From CBDBND01 sp965262665 (lineage in GTDB: Bacteria > Pseudomonadota > Alphaproteobacteria > Rhodospirillales > Rhodospirillaceae): a DNA stretch of 64,000 nt. The stretch is taken from assembly GCA_965262665.1 (NCBI GenBank), contig CBDHFR010000004.1, forward strand, positions 868,001 through 932,000, in the 5' to 3' direction. Numbering within the stretch: position 1 is the stretch's first letter; each line of letters starts with the position of its first letter. The translations under genes and the position numbers were made by a program. Below, piece by piece: positions 18,966 through 27,619 of this stretch. Under the pieces are notes generated by a model. It searched no databases. It saw nothing but the letters and a program-made list of their open reading frames with translations, and was not told the DNA's origin.

Positions 18966-20024
18966 GAGCGTTTCCGAGGCTGAATGAATCAATATTTTGT
19001 TGTCATGGTCTTGGCGGACTGATTCGATAGCCGCTTTGGCGGGGGCATCGTGGCTGTATCGGAAGACCTGCGTATTCGTTTGGCGAGGAAAGTGGCGTCG
19101 GGCATGTCGCGCCGTCAGGCGGCAGCCCTTTTTGAGGTGAGCGCAAGCTCGGCGGTGCGGGATGGCGGGCGATATGAAGACGAGGGGACTGTCGCGGTCA
19201 AGCCACGGCCGTCGCGCCAGCGCCGTCTTGATCCTTGACGGCGAGGATATCCTGCGCTGGATTAAGGAGACGCCAGACCCGACACTGCAAGAGCTGTCTG
19301 AGCGTTTGGACGAAGTTCACCAAGTGATTGCGCCGACTTCGACGATTAATGACTGGTTCCGCGCGCGCAAGATCAGCTTTAAAAAAACCGCCCACGCCAG
19401 TGAACAGGAACGCGCGGATGGGCAGGCAGCACGCGTGGTTTGGCGCCAACGTCAGGCCCGGCTCCCGGCCCATCCCGAGCGGGTCGGCAGGATCGTGTTC
19501 CTTGACGAAACAAGTATCAATACCAAAATGGCGCGCCTGCGGGGGCGCTGTCCCAGCGGCCAGCGGATGGTTGCCGCCATTCCCCATGGTCATTGGAAAA
19601 CCATGACCTTCATTGCCGGATTGCGCGGTGACGGCCTGACCGCGCCCTGGGTGCCCTGATTTGATCGAGGGCGCCATGGACGGTGATGCATTCGAGCAGT
19701 ACATCAAAACGCAACGCGCCCCGACCCTTCAAAAAGGCGCTGTTGTTGTCCCCGGCAATCTGCCGGCCGACAAACGCGACGGTGCCAGGCGGGCGGTTGA
19801 AAAGCGGGGCGCATGGCTTTTGTTCCTGCCGCCCTATGCGCCGGACTTCAACCCGATCGAGCTCGCATTTTCAAAGTTCAAAGCTCACATGAAGCGCTTA
19901 AAACCCCGCACCATCGATGATCTGTGGAAAGCCGCCGGTAACGTCTGCGGCCTCTTCAATCACGAGCACTGCAGGAACTTCTTGGTTGCTGACGGCTATG
20001 CGTCAGAATAAATCGGAAATGCTA
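18966..20024 (+). mobile_element. IS630-family element, type B, copy 1 (both ends present)
   Basis: The element is 1059 bases long. The left end GAGCGTTTCCGAGGCTGA and right end complement TAGCATTTCCGATTTATT form imperfect inverted repeats with TA at each border (18964-18965, 20025-20026). It lies in the TonB receptor gene, and precise removal at TA restores that frame. It is the most complete of five IS630-B-derived sequences in this window. Confidence 0.9.
19050..20011 (+). pseudogene. IS630-B transposase in three frames
   Basis: Pieces: 19050-19238 (MAVSEDLRIRLARKVASGMS, helix-turn-helix, stop after RRLDP), about 19232-19659 (DGEDILRWIKETPDPTLQEL ... IVFLDETSINTKMARLRGR ... to APWVP), and 19661-20011 (IEGAMDGDAFEQYIKTQ ... 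FLPPYAPDFNPIELAFSKFK). At the first break this copy has CCTTGACGGC where the copy at 51050 has CCTTACGGC. The second catalytic Asp is absent (VVVPGNLPADK where families have an ILDNLPAHK-like motif). The copy at 34740-35632 is almost identical, breaks included. Confidence 0.86.
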
Positions 20025-20537
20025 TAGACCAGCAATCAGGGCGAAGTTCGTCAGTGTCACTTTCCCAGCAACGGCACGGACATTTTGATCCGAGGCTATG
20101 CGATAAGCCGTTGCAGATACGCGAAGTGTGTAAACACCTTCTGCGACATCATCGATTTCAAACTGACCTGAGGAATCGGTTACAGTCTGGGTCAAGTTTG
20201 TTCCGTTATAGATCAAAACTATTTGAGCGTTTGAAAGCGGCCGTTGGGTGAGGGAATCGATTACCTGCCCACGAAAAATCCCGGAATCTTCGTTGGTGGT
20301 TTGAGCGTAAGGCACTGTTGCCACCATGGTTTGAAGACATAAGGCCGGAATGACGGTCGTGAAGGAGGCTATCAATTTGCGCACAAACACACCTCGAACC
20401 CAGCTATTCAAGGCCATTCGATGGCCTCAGCCAGAGGAATTCTTTGATTTCAATCACTCTCTATACGGATGGCGTCACTCACAGGGCGGTCCCGTAAGGG
20501 TATTTCCTGGCAGCAAATTTGAATGTGCAGTGCAGTC

Positions 20538-21737
20538 CTAACCGGCGACCTTGGTTGCGCCGTTATTGATCATGGCGTCAATGGCGGCGTCATCCAAACC
20601 CGCTTCCTCAAGAATCTCGATCGAATGTTCACCTAAGAGCGGGGCATGACGGCGGATATCTGCCGGCGTTTCGGAAAAAGCGATCGGGAAGGCGGGGGTA
20701 CGCAGTTTGCCCTCTGTCGGGTGATCAATGGATTTCCAAAAACCAACGGCGTTGAGATGTTCGTCGTTAACGAGGTCGACGAGATCATTGACGACGATCG
20801 TTGGAACACTGGTCTTGCCGAAGATCTCCATCCACTCCTTGGTGGTTTTTGTCAGCATGGTCTTGCCGGTTTCTTGGTAAGTGTCGTCAATGTTGCCGAC
20901 ACGGTCCGCTAAAGTTTTAAAGCGTGGATCGTCGAGCAATTCTTCCCGCCCGGCCAGTTTGCAAAACATTTTCCAATGGGCATCCAAATAAGGGAGGATG
21001 GCTATATAGCCGTCTTTGGTCGGGTAGGGTTTACGGTGATAGCTCATCAACCGCGTGTAACCCGGCTCGCCCATCGGCGGATCGAAAGTGTAACCCCACA
21101 AATGCTCCGCCATGACAAAGGACACCATTGTCTCGTACATTGGCACTTCTATTTCTTGCCCTTGCCCCGTGCGTTCGCGATGGAAGAGAGCAGCGGTAAC
21201 ACCTTGGACGACAGCCATGGCCGCCGTTTTGTCACAGATAATGGTGGGTAGGTAGCGCGGTTCACCGAGAACCAGTTTATTGAGCATGGCAATGCCGGAG
21301 ACCGCCTGAATGGAATCATCCAGCGCACCTTTGTCGCCATACGGACCATTCTTGCCGTAACCATAGGAGCCGCAATAGATGAGCTTGGGGTTGATCGCCT
21401 TCAGCGTTTCGTAATCCAGTTTGAGCTTGTCCATCACCTGGGGCCGGTTGTTGTGGATCAGCACATCCGCCGTTTCTACAAGCTTCAAGAGCGCGTCCCG
21501 CCCTTCTGGCTTTTTGAGATCCAGCACGAGGCTGCGCTTATTGCGATTGCAGGTGAGATAGAGTGCCGACATCCCCTTGGTGTTGCGCACGGCGCCGAGG
21601 GCGCGGTTGGAATCGCCGTAGGGCGCTTCGATTTTGATCACATCGGCGCCCATGTCAGCAAGCATCTGGCAGGCCCAAGGGCCGAGCACGACAGCCGTCA
21701 GTTCAAGAATTTTAATACCGTCGAGGGGGCCGGGCAT
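20538..21737 (-). CDS. CaiB/BaiF-family (class III) CoA-transferase
   Basis: The product has 399 residues from ATG 21737 with GGAGAA upstream. It opens MPGPLDGIKILELTAVVLGP and has VIKIEAPYGDSNR, SALYLTCNRNKRSLVLDLK and VLIHNNRPQVMDKL, standard class III CoA-transferase features, with the expected catalytic Asp in DDSIQAVSG near residue 165. It moves CoA between acyl-CoA thioesters and free acids in the cytoplasm; the acid is unknown. It is divergent from the NTF2-like gene at 21907. It is complete and has normal length. Confidence 0.9.
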   Translation of the reverse strand: MPGPLDGIKILELTAVVLGPWACQMLADMGADVIKIEAPYGDSNRALGAVRNTKGMSALYLTCNRNKRSLVLDLKKPEGRDALLKLVETADVLIHNNRPQVMDKLKLDYETLKAINPKLIYCGSYGYGKNGPYGDKGALDDSIQAVSGIAMLNKLVLGEPRYLPTIICDKTAAMAVVQGVTAALFHRERTGQGQEIEVPMYETMVSFVMAEHLWGYTFDPPMGEPGYTRLMSYHRKPYPTKDGYIAILPYLDAHWKMFCKLAGREELLDDPRFKTLADRVGNIDDTYQETGKTMLTKTTKEWMEIFGKTSVPTIVVNDLVDLVNDEHLNAVGFWKSIDHPTEGKLRTPAFPIAFSETPADIRRHAPLLGEHSIEILEEAGLDDAAIDAMINNGATKVAG

Positions 21738-21906
21738 GGTCGTTTCTCCAGATATCACGAACAGGCAAATGACAAAGTGAGGGGTGGTAACAGGTCAGCG
21801 CACACCGGGCAAGCCAACCCAACGCGTAAGGCTTGCATTCCTGGCCAACGACCGTGAAGCTTGGACCATTCTGTTTTACTGACCTGTAGCGATGGGGGAG
21901 GGATTT

Positions 21907-22506
21907 GTGACTTCAACTTTGATAACGTCACTGCGCACGATTATTTTTATGGGGTTGGGACTCATTATGGCTGAGCCGTCAGTTGAAAAAGCCAACGCTG
22001 CCGAAGGGGACGAGGTTGCAGCCGTCCAGGCTATCATTCACGACACGGCGGAACGATGGAATTCACAGGATTTCTCAACGGTATTAGAACTATGGGATCC
22101 TGACGAAGAAGTGCCGTTTTACCTGGCCGAAGAACAAGACGACTGGTTCATCGGTTGGGACTCACTGCGGGCCTATCTCGATCCACCTCGGCCCAGCCCG
22201 GTGATGGAAGGCTTGCGCGAAGAGATGCGCGACATTTCTGTCAAGCTTATTGCTGAAGATCTTGCCATCGCCGCATGGAATATGCATTTCGAAATGAAGA
22301 TGCGGGGCAGGCCGCCCATCGGCGAAGATGTCCGCGTCAGTGCGGTTCTTCGTAAAAACGATGAGGGTTGGCGGTACATCCACTGGGCAGAGTCTCCCAT
22401 GACGGCTCTGGTCTACATCGAAAAACTGTTCCAGAAAGACGTGGATCACGAAAAGTTCAATCCGATGATCGAGCGGGCCCGGGCACGCCGTGCGCCGTCG
22501 CAATAA
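21907..22506 (+). CDS. NTF2/SnoaL-like protein
   Basis: The start is GTG 21907, six bases after GGGGGAGGG; 199 residues. The N-terminus (LITSLRTIIFMGLGLIMAEP) is hydrophobic and could be a signal or anchor. The body EVAAVQAIIHDTAERWNSQD, FIGWDSLRAYLDP, WNMHFEMKMRGRPP and DEGWRYIHWAES is that of NTF2-like cone folds, found in enzymes such as ketosteroid isomerase and in many ligand-binding proteins. The function is unknown. A related gene follows 39 bases downstream. Confidence 0.75.
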   Translation: MTSTLITSLRTIIFMGLGLIMAEPSVEKANAAEGDEVAAVQAIIHDTAERWNSQDFSTVLELWDPDEEVPFYLAEEQDDWFIGWDSLRAYLDPPRPSPVMEGLREEMRDISVKLIAEDLAIAAWNMHFEMKMRGRPPIGEDVRVSAVLRKNDEGWRYIHWAESPMTALVYIEKLFQKDVDHEKFNPMIERARARRAPSQ

Positions 22507-22545
22507 AACCGTTTAAAATCAACTTTTCTCAATGGGGTAATTCAA

Positions 22546-23059
22546 ATGCGCTTGTTTTCACTGCTTGCACTCTTATCTGCGCTGTTAGTGCAGCCAGCTT
22601 CTGCCCAGCTTCGCATTCATTGCGACGGCAACACGGAAAATCTCAATACCTATCTGGAAATTCACAAGGTGCTGTTCTCCGACCGTGACACCACCCGCGT
22701 TGAAGAGTTTTATGCGGATGAAGTGATTTCGCATAACAATGATGCTGGGGGTCCCGGTTCAATTGTTAGGCCGGACGACATGCGTGCCATGTGGGATGCG
22801 TCCAAGAAGAACAATCCAGAGAGGGTTCTCGAGGACGAATTGATTCTTTGCGTCGACGATTTTGTCGTCGACGCAAAGAATCAAAAGCCATTTCAACGTC
22901 CCATCAGCCGGGTATCCGCCGACCGGTGAGCCGTATGAAGCAACGGCAACTGACATTTACCGGTTCGAAAACGGCAAGGTCGTCGAACGCTGGGGCAACG
23001 CGGACGTGGCGCATATCTTCCAGCAGCTCGGCTTCAAGATGGTGAAAGACGAAGATTGA
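22546..23059 (+). pseudogene. Exported SnoaL-like protein, frameshifted at a perfect inverted repeat
   Basis: The first frame (22546) has a signal peptide MRLFSLLALLSALLVQPASA and NTF2-like sequence to ELILCVDDFVVDAKNQ. The rest continues in another frame (from about 22887): AGYPPTGEPYEATATDIYRF, ENGKVVERWGNADVAH, ending at 23059. The switch coincides with a 20-base perfect inverted repeat (22840-22884), suggesting a local template-switch mutation that also replaced about 15 codons. Without the damage it would be a secreted protein of about 170 residues. Confidence 0.8.
22840..22884. repeat. Perfect inverted repeat, 20-base arms, 5-base spacer
   Basis: The left arm TTGATTCTTTGCGTCGACGA (22840-22859) and right arm (22865-22884) are exact complements around TTTTG. 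It is inside a coding frame, so it is unlikely to be a designed terminator. Confidence 0.95.
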
Positions 23060-23090
23060 AAAAAACATTCCATCGCTATTGTCTGCTTAT

Positions 23091-23121
23091 AAAAAAAGGG
23101 GGCGGCTGATTGCCGCCCCTC
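23091..23121 (-). terminator. Rho-independent terminator after the DUF805 gene
   Basis: On the minus strand a GGGGCGGC/GCCGCCCC hairpin with loop AATCA is followed by a run of seven T (23091-23097). It lies about 40 bases past the DUF805 stop and may also stop convergent transcription of the SnoaL-like gene. Confidence 0.82.
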
Positions 23122-23158
23122 TACATTTTCAATCCGATGATCGAAGACGAAAGTTAGG

Positions 23159-23557
23159 TTAAGACTCGGCTGACTCTGCCGGTGCAGGATCCGCTGCTCC
23201 ACTGCCTTGCAGAGGATCCGGTCCAAACCGGTTTTCACCTTCTGTGCCTTTGATCACCGTAAAAACGAGAATCACGATGACTCCGATAACCGGAACGAGG
23301 TAAATCAGAATCCACCATGCCTTGCGATCGGTGTCATGCAGACGGCGGAAAAGAACCGCCAAACTTGGCAAGAAAATAACAAGGGCTGAGATGAGGTATA
23401 GAATTCCGCCGGTACCTATGACGCCATCTAATGCAGCTGCCACAATGCTAAGGATGACCGTAAACAGAATCCAAAACCAGTACTCAGACCTTGTAGCCCG
23501 TCCGGAAAAACCCACGTATTGATTGAAACACGACTTAATAGCGTCACTGAATCCAAT
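23159..23557 (-). CDS. DUF805 membrane protein, start codon unclear (ATT?)
   Basis: The core FSGRATRSEYWFW, several membrane segments, LAVLFRRLHDTDRKAWWIL and ENRFGPDP mark a DUF805 family inner-membrane protein. Relatives begin about 14 residues before the FSGRA motif. Here that position reads ATT GGA TTC AGT GAC GCT ATT AAG, in frame, with a stop just upstream, so translation would have to start at ATT (23555-23557) or at the internal GTG 23515. The family function is not established. A terminator follows. Confidence 0.75.
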   Translation of the reverse strand: MGFSDAIKSCFNQYVGFSGRATRSEYWFWILFTVILSIVAAALDGVIGTGGILYLISALVIFLPSLAVLFRRLHDTDRKAWWILIYLVPVIGVIVILVFTVIKGTEGENRFGPDPLQGSGAADPAPAESAES

Positions 23558-23683
23558 CGTTCAAAATCCCCCGCAAGAAACTATTTATGTGGTATCTCAC
23601 TAGACAACAAAGCAAACCATTCTTACAAATAGATATTTTCCGTTGGTTTCTATCGATTCCTTCTTCTATTCTTTCACACAAAC

Positions 23684-26095
23684 ATGAATAAGAAAAATTT
23701 GGCATTCTCCCGCCGCACATTGTTTGCAGGCGTTTCAGCCACGGTAGGCGTACGTGCATCCGCGCTCCATGCTGAGTCTGTCCCTAAAACTGAATTCCTG
23801 ACCACCTCAACCCACTGGGGCACCTATGTGGCGGAGGTGGAAGGGGAGGTCATCAAGGCCATTCATCCCTTTCCCGCCGACCCGGATCCGTCGCCCATCG
23901 GTCAATCGCTGATCGATGGGGTGCGGCACCGCACACGCATTGAAAAACCAATGGTGCGCAAAGGGTGGCTCAACAACGGTCCGCAGGGCAACGTTACCGG
24001 CCGCGGCAGTGACCCCTTTGTTGAATTGGAATGGGATGACGCCATTCCCCTTGTCGCTAACGAACTTACGCGATTAAAGGAAACTCACGGCAACGACGCG
24101 CTCTATGCGGGATCCTACGGCTGGGCATCGGCTGGACGGTTGCATCATGTCACCAGCCAGTTGCGGCGCTTTCTAAACTTATTCGGTGGGCACGTCAGAT
24201 CCAGAAACACGTATTCGACCGCGGCCGCGGAAGTGATCGCCCCTCATGTGGCGGCACCATTCTTTGATCTCTGCATTTACAAATCGACCACATGGTCGCA
24301 GATCGCCGCTCATACGGAACTGATGGTGACTTTCGGCGGAATCTCGCTGAAGAACGCACAGGTCTCCGCCGGCGGAATCTCCACCCATGATGTGCGCCCA
24401 GCGCAAGAGGCCATGATTGCGGCCGGTGTGGAAGTCATCAACATCGGCCCGCTTAAGCAAGATGTGTTCGACGGCCACAACGCCACATGGCTGCAACCAC
24501 GTCCGAATACAGACACGGCAGTCATGCTGGGCATGGCACACACCCTAGCGAGCGAAGGGCTGCACGACAGGGCGTTTTTGGACCGCTACTGCGTCGGCTA
24601 CGACAAATTTGAAGCCTATCTGTTGGGCCAGACGGACGGCCAACCCAAAGATGCGGCTTGGGCGGCGGAAATTTCCGGGCTGGACGCACAAACCATTTAC
24701 GATTTGGCTCGGCGCCTGGTGCAGAAACGAACTTTGATCAGCGCCAGTTGGTCCCTGCAACGGGCCGATAACGGCGAGCAGCCCATTTGGATGGTGATCA
24801 CCCTGGCCGCCATGGTGGGACAGATCGGCCTGCCCGGTGGCGGTTTCGGTTTCGGTTTCGGCGCCTCAGGTGTGACAGGAAATCCGGGCAGCCCCGTTCC
24901 GCCCATGGCGGTGCCGCGCCGAGAAAACAAGGTGAAGACCTTTATTCCCGTGGCTCGCGTCGCCGACATGCTGCTGCATCCTGGTGAGACCATTCGCTAC
25001 AACGGCCAAACCCTGACCTATCCGGACATCCACATGGTCTATTGGATGGGCGGTAATCCATTTCACCATCATCAAGATCTCGTTCGGTTGCGCCGAGCCT
25101 GGCGCAAGCCGGAAACCGTGATCGTCCATGACTCCTGGTGGACCCCCATCGCGCGCCATGCGGATATCGTGCTGCCGGCAACCTTGACCACCGAGCGCAA
25201 CGACCTCGGTGCGTCGCGCATGGATCCGTACTTGATTGCTATGAAGCGCTTGGTGCCGCCCGTTGGTGAAGCGCGTAACGATCAGGATATTTTCGCCGAC
25301 GTGGCCGGAGAACTTGGTTTTCGGGACTCCTACATGGAAGGCCGGGACGAAATGGGCTGGGTGCGGTGGATCTTTGACGCCACCATTCGCCGGGCCAAGG
25401 CCATGGATTTGCGTGTGCCGTCCTTTGATGAGTTCTGGGAGACGGGGTGGTTCAAGTTTCCCGAACTGCCTGAACGGACGTTGATGGCCGATTTCAGGGC
25501 CGACCCGGATGAGTCACCCTTGTCGACCCCGACCGGTAAGATCGAGATTTTCTCCGATACCATTGTCGGCTGGGGAGACGCGAGCCAGCCCGGTCACGTG
25601 GTATGGCAGGCGCCGGCCGAGTGGCTGGGAGCCAAGAAATCAGAGACCTATCCGCTTCACCTCATTTCGAACCAGCCCAATCACCGTTTGCACAGTCAGT
25701 ACGATATGGGTCGAGTGAGCCAGGCGGTGAAAGTGCAAGGCCGGGAACCGGTCTCCATCAATACAAATGACGCAGAGCAACGGGGCATCCGCAGCGGTGA
25801 CCTGGTTCGCCTGTTCAATGACCGTGGCGCATGCCTAGCGGGAGCCGTCGTAACAGATGATATTGCGCCCGGTGTGGTTAAGCTGTCGACGGGCGCCTGG
25901 TACGATCCCCTCGATCCAACCGACGAAAAATCCATGTGCGTGCATGGTAATGCGAATATTCTGACAAGAGACGCCGGGACATCCACCATTGCTCAGGGGC
26001 CGAGCCCTCAATCCTGTCTGGTTCAGATGGAAAAATGGAAGGCGAATATTCCACCCATCAAGGTCTTTGATCCGCCCAAAATTCTTCGGGTTTAG
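23684..26095 (+). CDS. Tat-exported molybdopterin oxidoreductase (DMSO/TMAO/biotin sulfoxide reductase group)
   Basis: This is an 803-residue protein. The twin-arginine signal SRRTLFAGVSA is at residues 9-19. There are no N-terminal cysteines for an Fe-S cluster, as in TorA/DorA/BisC. Characteristic parts are YAGSYGWASAGRLHH near residue 140 (region of the serine molybdenum ligand in this group), WTPIARHADIVLPATLTTER near 490, and a C-terminal MGD-binding domain with HLISNQPNHRLHSQYD. It should reduce an S- or N-oxide in the periplasm. No cytochrome partner or chaperone gene is next to it, so the electron donor must be encoded elsewhere. Confidence 0.92.
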   Translation: MNKKNLAFSRRTLFAGVSATVGVRASALHAESVPKTEFLTTSTHWGTYVAEVEGEVIKAIHPFPADPDPSPIGQSLIDGVRHRTRIEKPMVRKGWLNNGPQGNVTGRGSDPFVELEWDDAIPLVANELTRLKETHGNDALYAGSYGWASAGRLHHVTSQLRRFLNLFGGHVRSRNTYSTAAAEVIAPHVAAPFFDLCIYKSTTWSQIAAHTELMVTFGGISLKNAQVSAGGISTHDVRPAQEAMIAAGVEVINIGPLKQDVFDGHNATWLQPRPNTDTAVMLGMAHTLASEGLHDRAFLDRYCVGYDKFEAYLLGQTDGQPKDAAWAAEISGLDAQTIYDLARRLVQKRTLISASWSLQRADNGEQPIWMVITLAAMVGQIGLPGGGFGFGFGASGVTGNPGSPVPPMAVPRRENKVKTFIPVARVADMLLHPGETIRYNGQTLTYPDIHMVYWMGGNPFHHHQDLVRLRRAWRKPETVIVHDSWWTPIARHADIVLPATLTTERNDLGASRMDPYLIAMKRLVPPVGEARNDQDIFADVAGELGFRDSYMEGRDEMGWVRWIFDATIRRAKAMDLRVPSFDEFWETGWFKFPELPERTLMADFRADPDESPLSTPTGKIEIFSDTIVGWGDASQPGHVVWQAPAEWLGAKKSETYPLHLISNQPNHRLHSQYDMGRVSQAVKVQGREPVSINTNDAEQRGIRSGDLVRLFNDRGACLAGAVVTDDIAPGVVKLSTGAWYDPLDPTDEKSMCVHGNANILTRDAGTSTIAQGPSPQSCLVQMEKWKANIPPIKVFDPPKILRV

Positions 26096-26113
26096 TGAGA
26101 AAAAAGTGCGGTC

Positions 26114-26934
26114 TTACTTCGGTTTATGAACCGGCATCCCTGCAGCAGCGAAATCAGCGAAACCACCTCTTAATGTGTACGTACCCACATGGCCCAGTTT
26201 TATCCACGGGCATAGCCAGATCCTTAGACCCGAGTCCCCCACTCTCTTGCAAAAAGCATAGTCCTCAGACAAATACGTTTTGGTTTCAGGATCAATTTCA
26301 CAATCGAAATATGAGGTGACTGTTTCGCCATCACCATTCTTTCCCGCCAGCGGGTCAAAGTACGTTTTATCCTTCAGCGTCGGTTCTAATGTTTCAAATA
26401 CCCTTCTTTGAATCATCATAAATCCTGTGCCAGCATATTTTATTTCGTTGGGCTGGTCGATGGTAAAATCCCGAACGGCACCGGGTCCGATATCAATTGG
26501 AAAACTGATACCGAGATTAGCAAGGTGTTTCGGATTTTCAGCAGCAGCACCACTTTCTACAGCGGCTTTCACTTGGTTCCACTCGATCCTTTTTTTGGAT
26601 AAGCGGCACAAACAACAGATCGGTCAATGTCCGCTGCGTGGAGGGAAAGGGAAAGAACATCAATCGGATTAAATCCGATATCTGCATCGATAAACATGAG
26701 ATGGGAACAGTCTGTCTCATTAAGAAACTGATGGGCCAACCGGTTTCTGGCCCGAGGAATAAGACTTTTATTGACCATGTAGCGAAATTGAATCGGGAGT
26801 TGGTATTTACCCGCCAGTTGAAATAGACCCGCCAGACCGTTGGTAAATTCCCCGGTACACATGCCTCCATACATGGGTGTGGCAACCATAATGGAAGTCT
26901 TTCTCAACTGGTCTAAATGGGTTTCAATTATCAC
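26114..26934 (-). pseudogene. Glycosyltransferase-like protein, one-base frameshift in a homopolymer
   Basis: The start at 26934 (MIIETHLDQLRKTSIMVATP, MVNKSLIPRARNRLAHQFL, then HLMFIDADIGFNP) has a GT-A-like D-x-D motif. It runs to CAAYPKK and then loses frame at a run of seven T on the plus strand (26590-26596). One more base would join it to RIEWNQVKAAVESGA ... YAGTGFMMIQRRVFETL ... AFCKRVGDSGLRIWL, ending at 26114. The whole is about 273 residues. The sugar and acceptor are unknown. It is divergent from an FkbM methyltransferase, a frequent partner in surface polysaccharide loci. Confidence 0.75.
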
Positions 26935-27619
26935 GGTGTCATACCTTCACGGGATTAGATTATTCTTTTACAAAGTCACTCGATCTAAACCAATTAGGAC
27001 TGAACGGAAAGGAAAAGACAATCGCACAGTCTGTTCGAGATTCGTCTTTCGCTCTATCAAATATATTGCCTTTAAAGAGTCCTCCCGTGCGAATCCTAGA
27101 CGTGGGAGTTTTGCTTGAAGGAGAGCCTGTTTACGCACCATTGCTAAAAACGAAGGCGTGGAACTGGTCGGTTTCGAACCTCAGGAAAAAGCGCGGCATG
27201 AACTGGAATCATTGTACGCCGGGCAGGGAGTTTGGTACGGCCACATACTTGGCGATGGCAATCGTCATTCATTTTATGAGACCGGCTATCCAGGTTGTTC
27301 CTCGTTGTATGAGCCAAACGCCCAAGTGATAGACGCATTCACAACATTGAGCACGAAAGAGGGCGGTAACTTTGAAACTTTGTCCGTTTCAGAGGTGGAA
27401 ACCGAAAGGCTGGATGATCTGTCCGCTATTAATGCGTAGATTTTGCCAAGTTGGACGTTCAAGGCGCTGAACTCATGATACTTGAGCATGGGATGTCCAA
27501 GCTGAAAAATGCATTGGTTATTCAAACAGAGGCATCATTTTTGCCGCTATACAAAAACCAACCCTTGTTTGCAGATCAGCACCTGTTTCTCAAAGATTAC
27601 GGATTTGAATTGCATAATG

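Larger units (their letters stand above)
16913..20417 (-). pseudogene. TonB-dependent receptor with regulatory-like N-domain, split by an IS630-B and frameshifted
   Basis: The N-terminus (20417 downward) has a signal peptide and a carboxypeptidase-regulatory-like domain (IFRGQVIDSLTQRPLSNAQI, GVYTLRVSA) ending in LIAGL. IS630-B1 interrupts exactly there; removing it joins GGTCTA to GATGAA and continues DEAEELTV into the plug (NLILIDGIPFDKVV) and barrel. Further frameshifts occur near 18080 and 17340. The last frame ends with LKLEFSG, a normal barrel end. The intact form would take up a ligand through the outer membrane. It cannot be functional now. Confidence 0.88.

Noticed and set aside
22840..22884. 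Rho-independent terminator at the inverted repeat
   Set aside because: It is inside a coding frame, and no T run follows on either strand.
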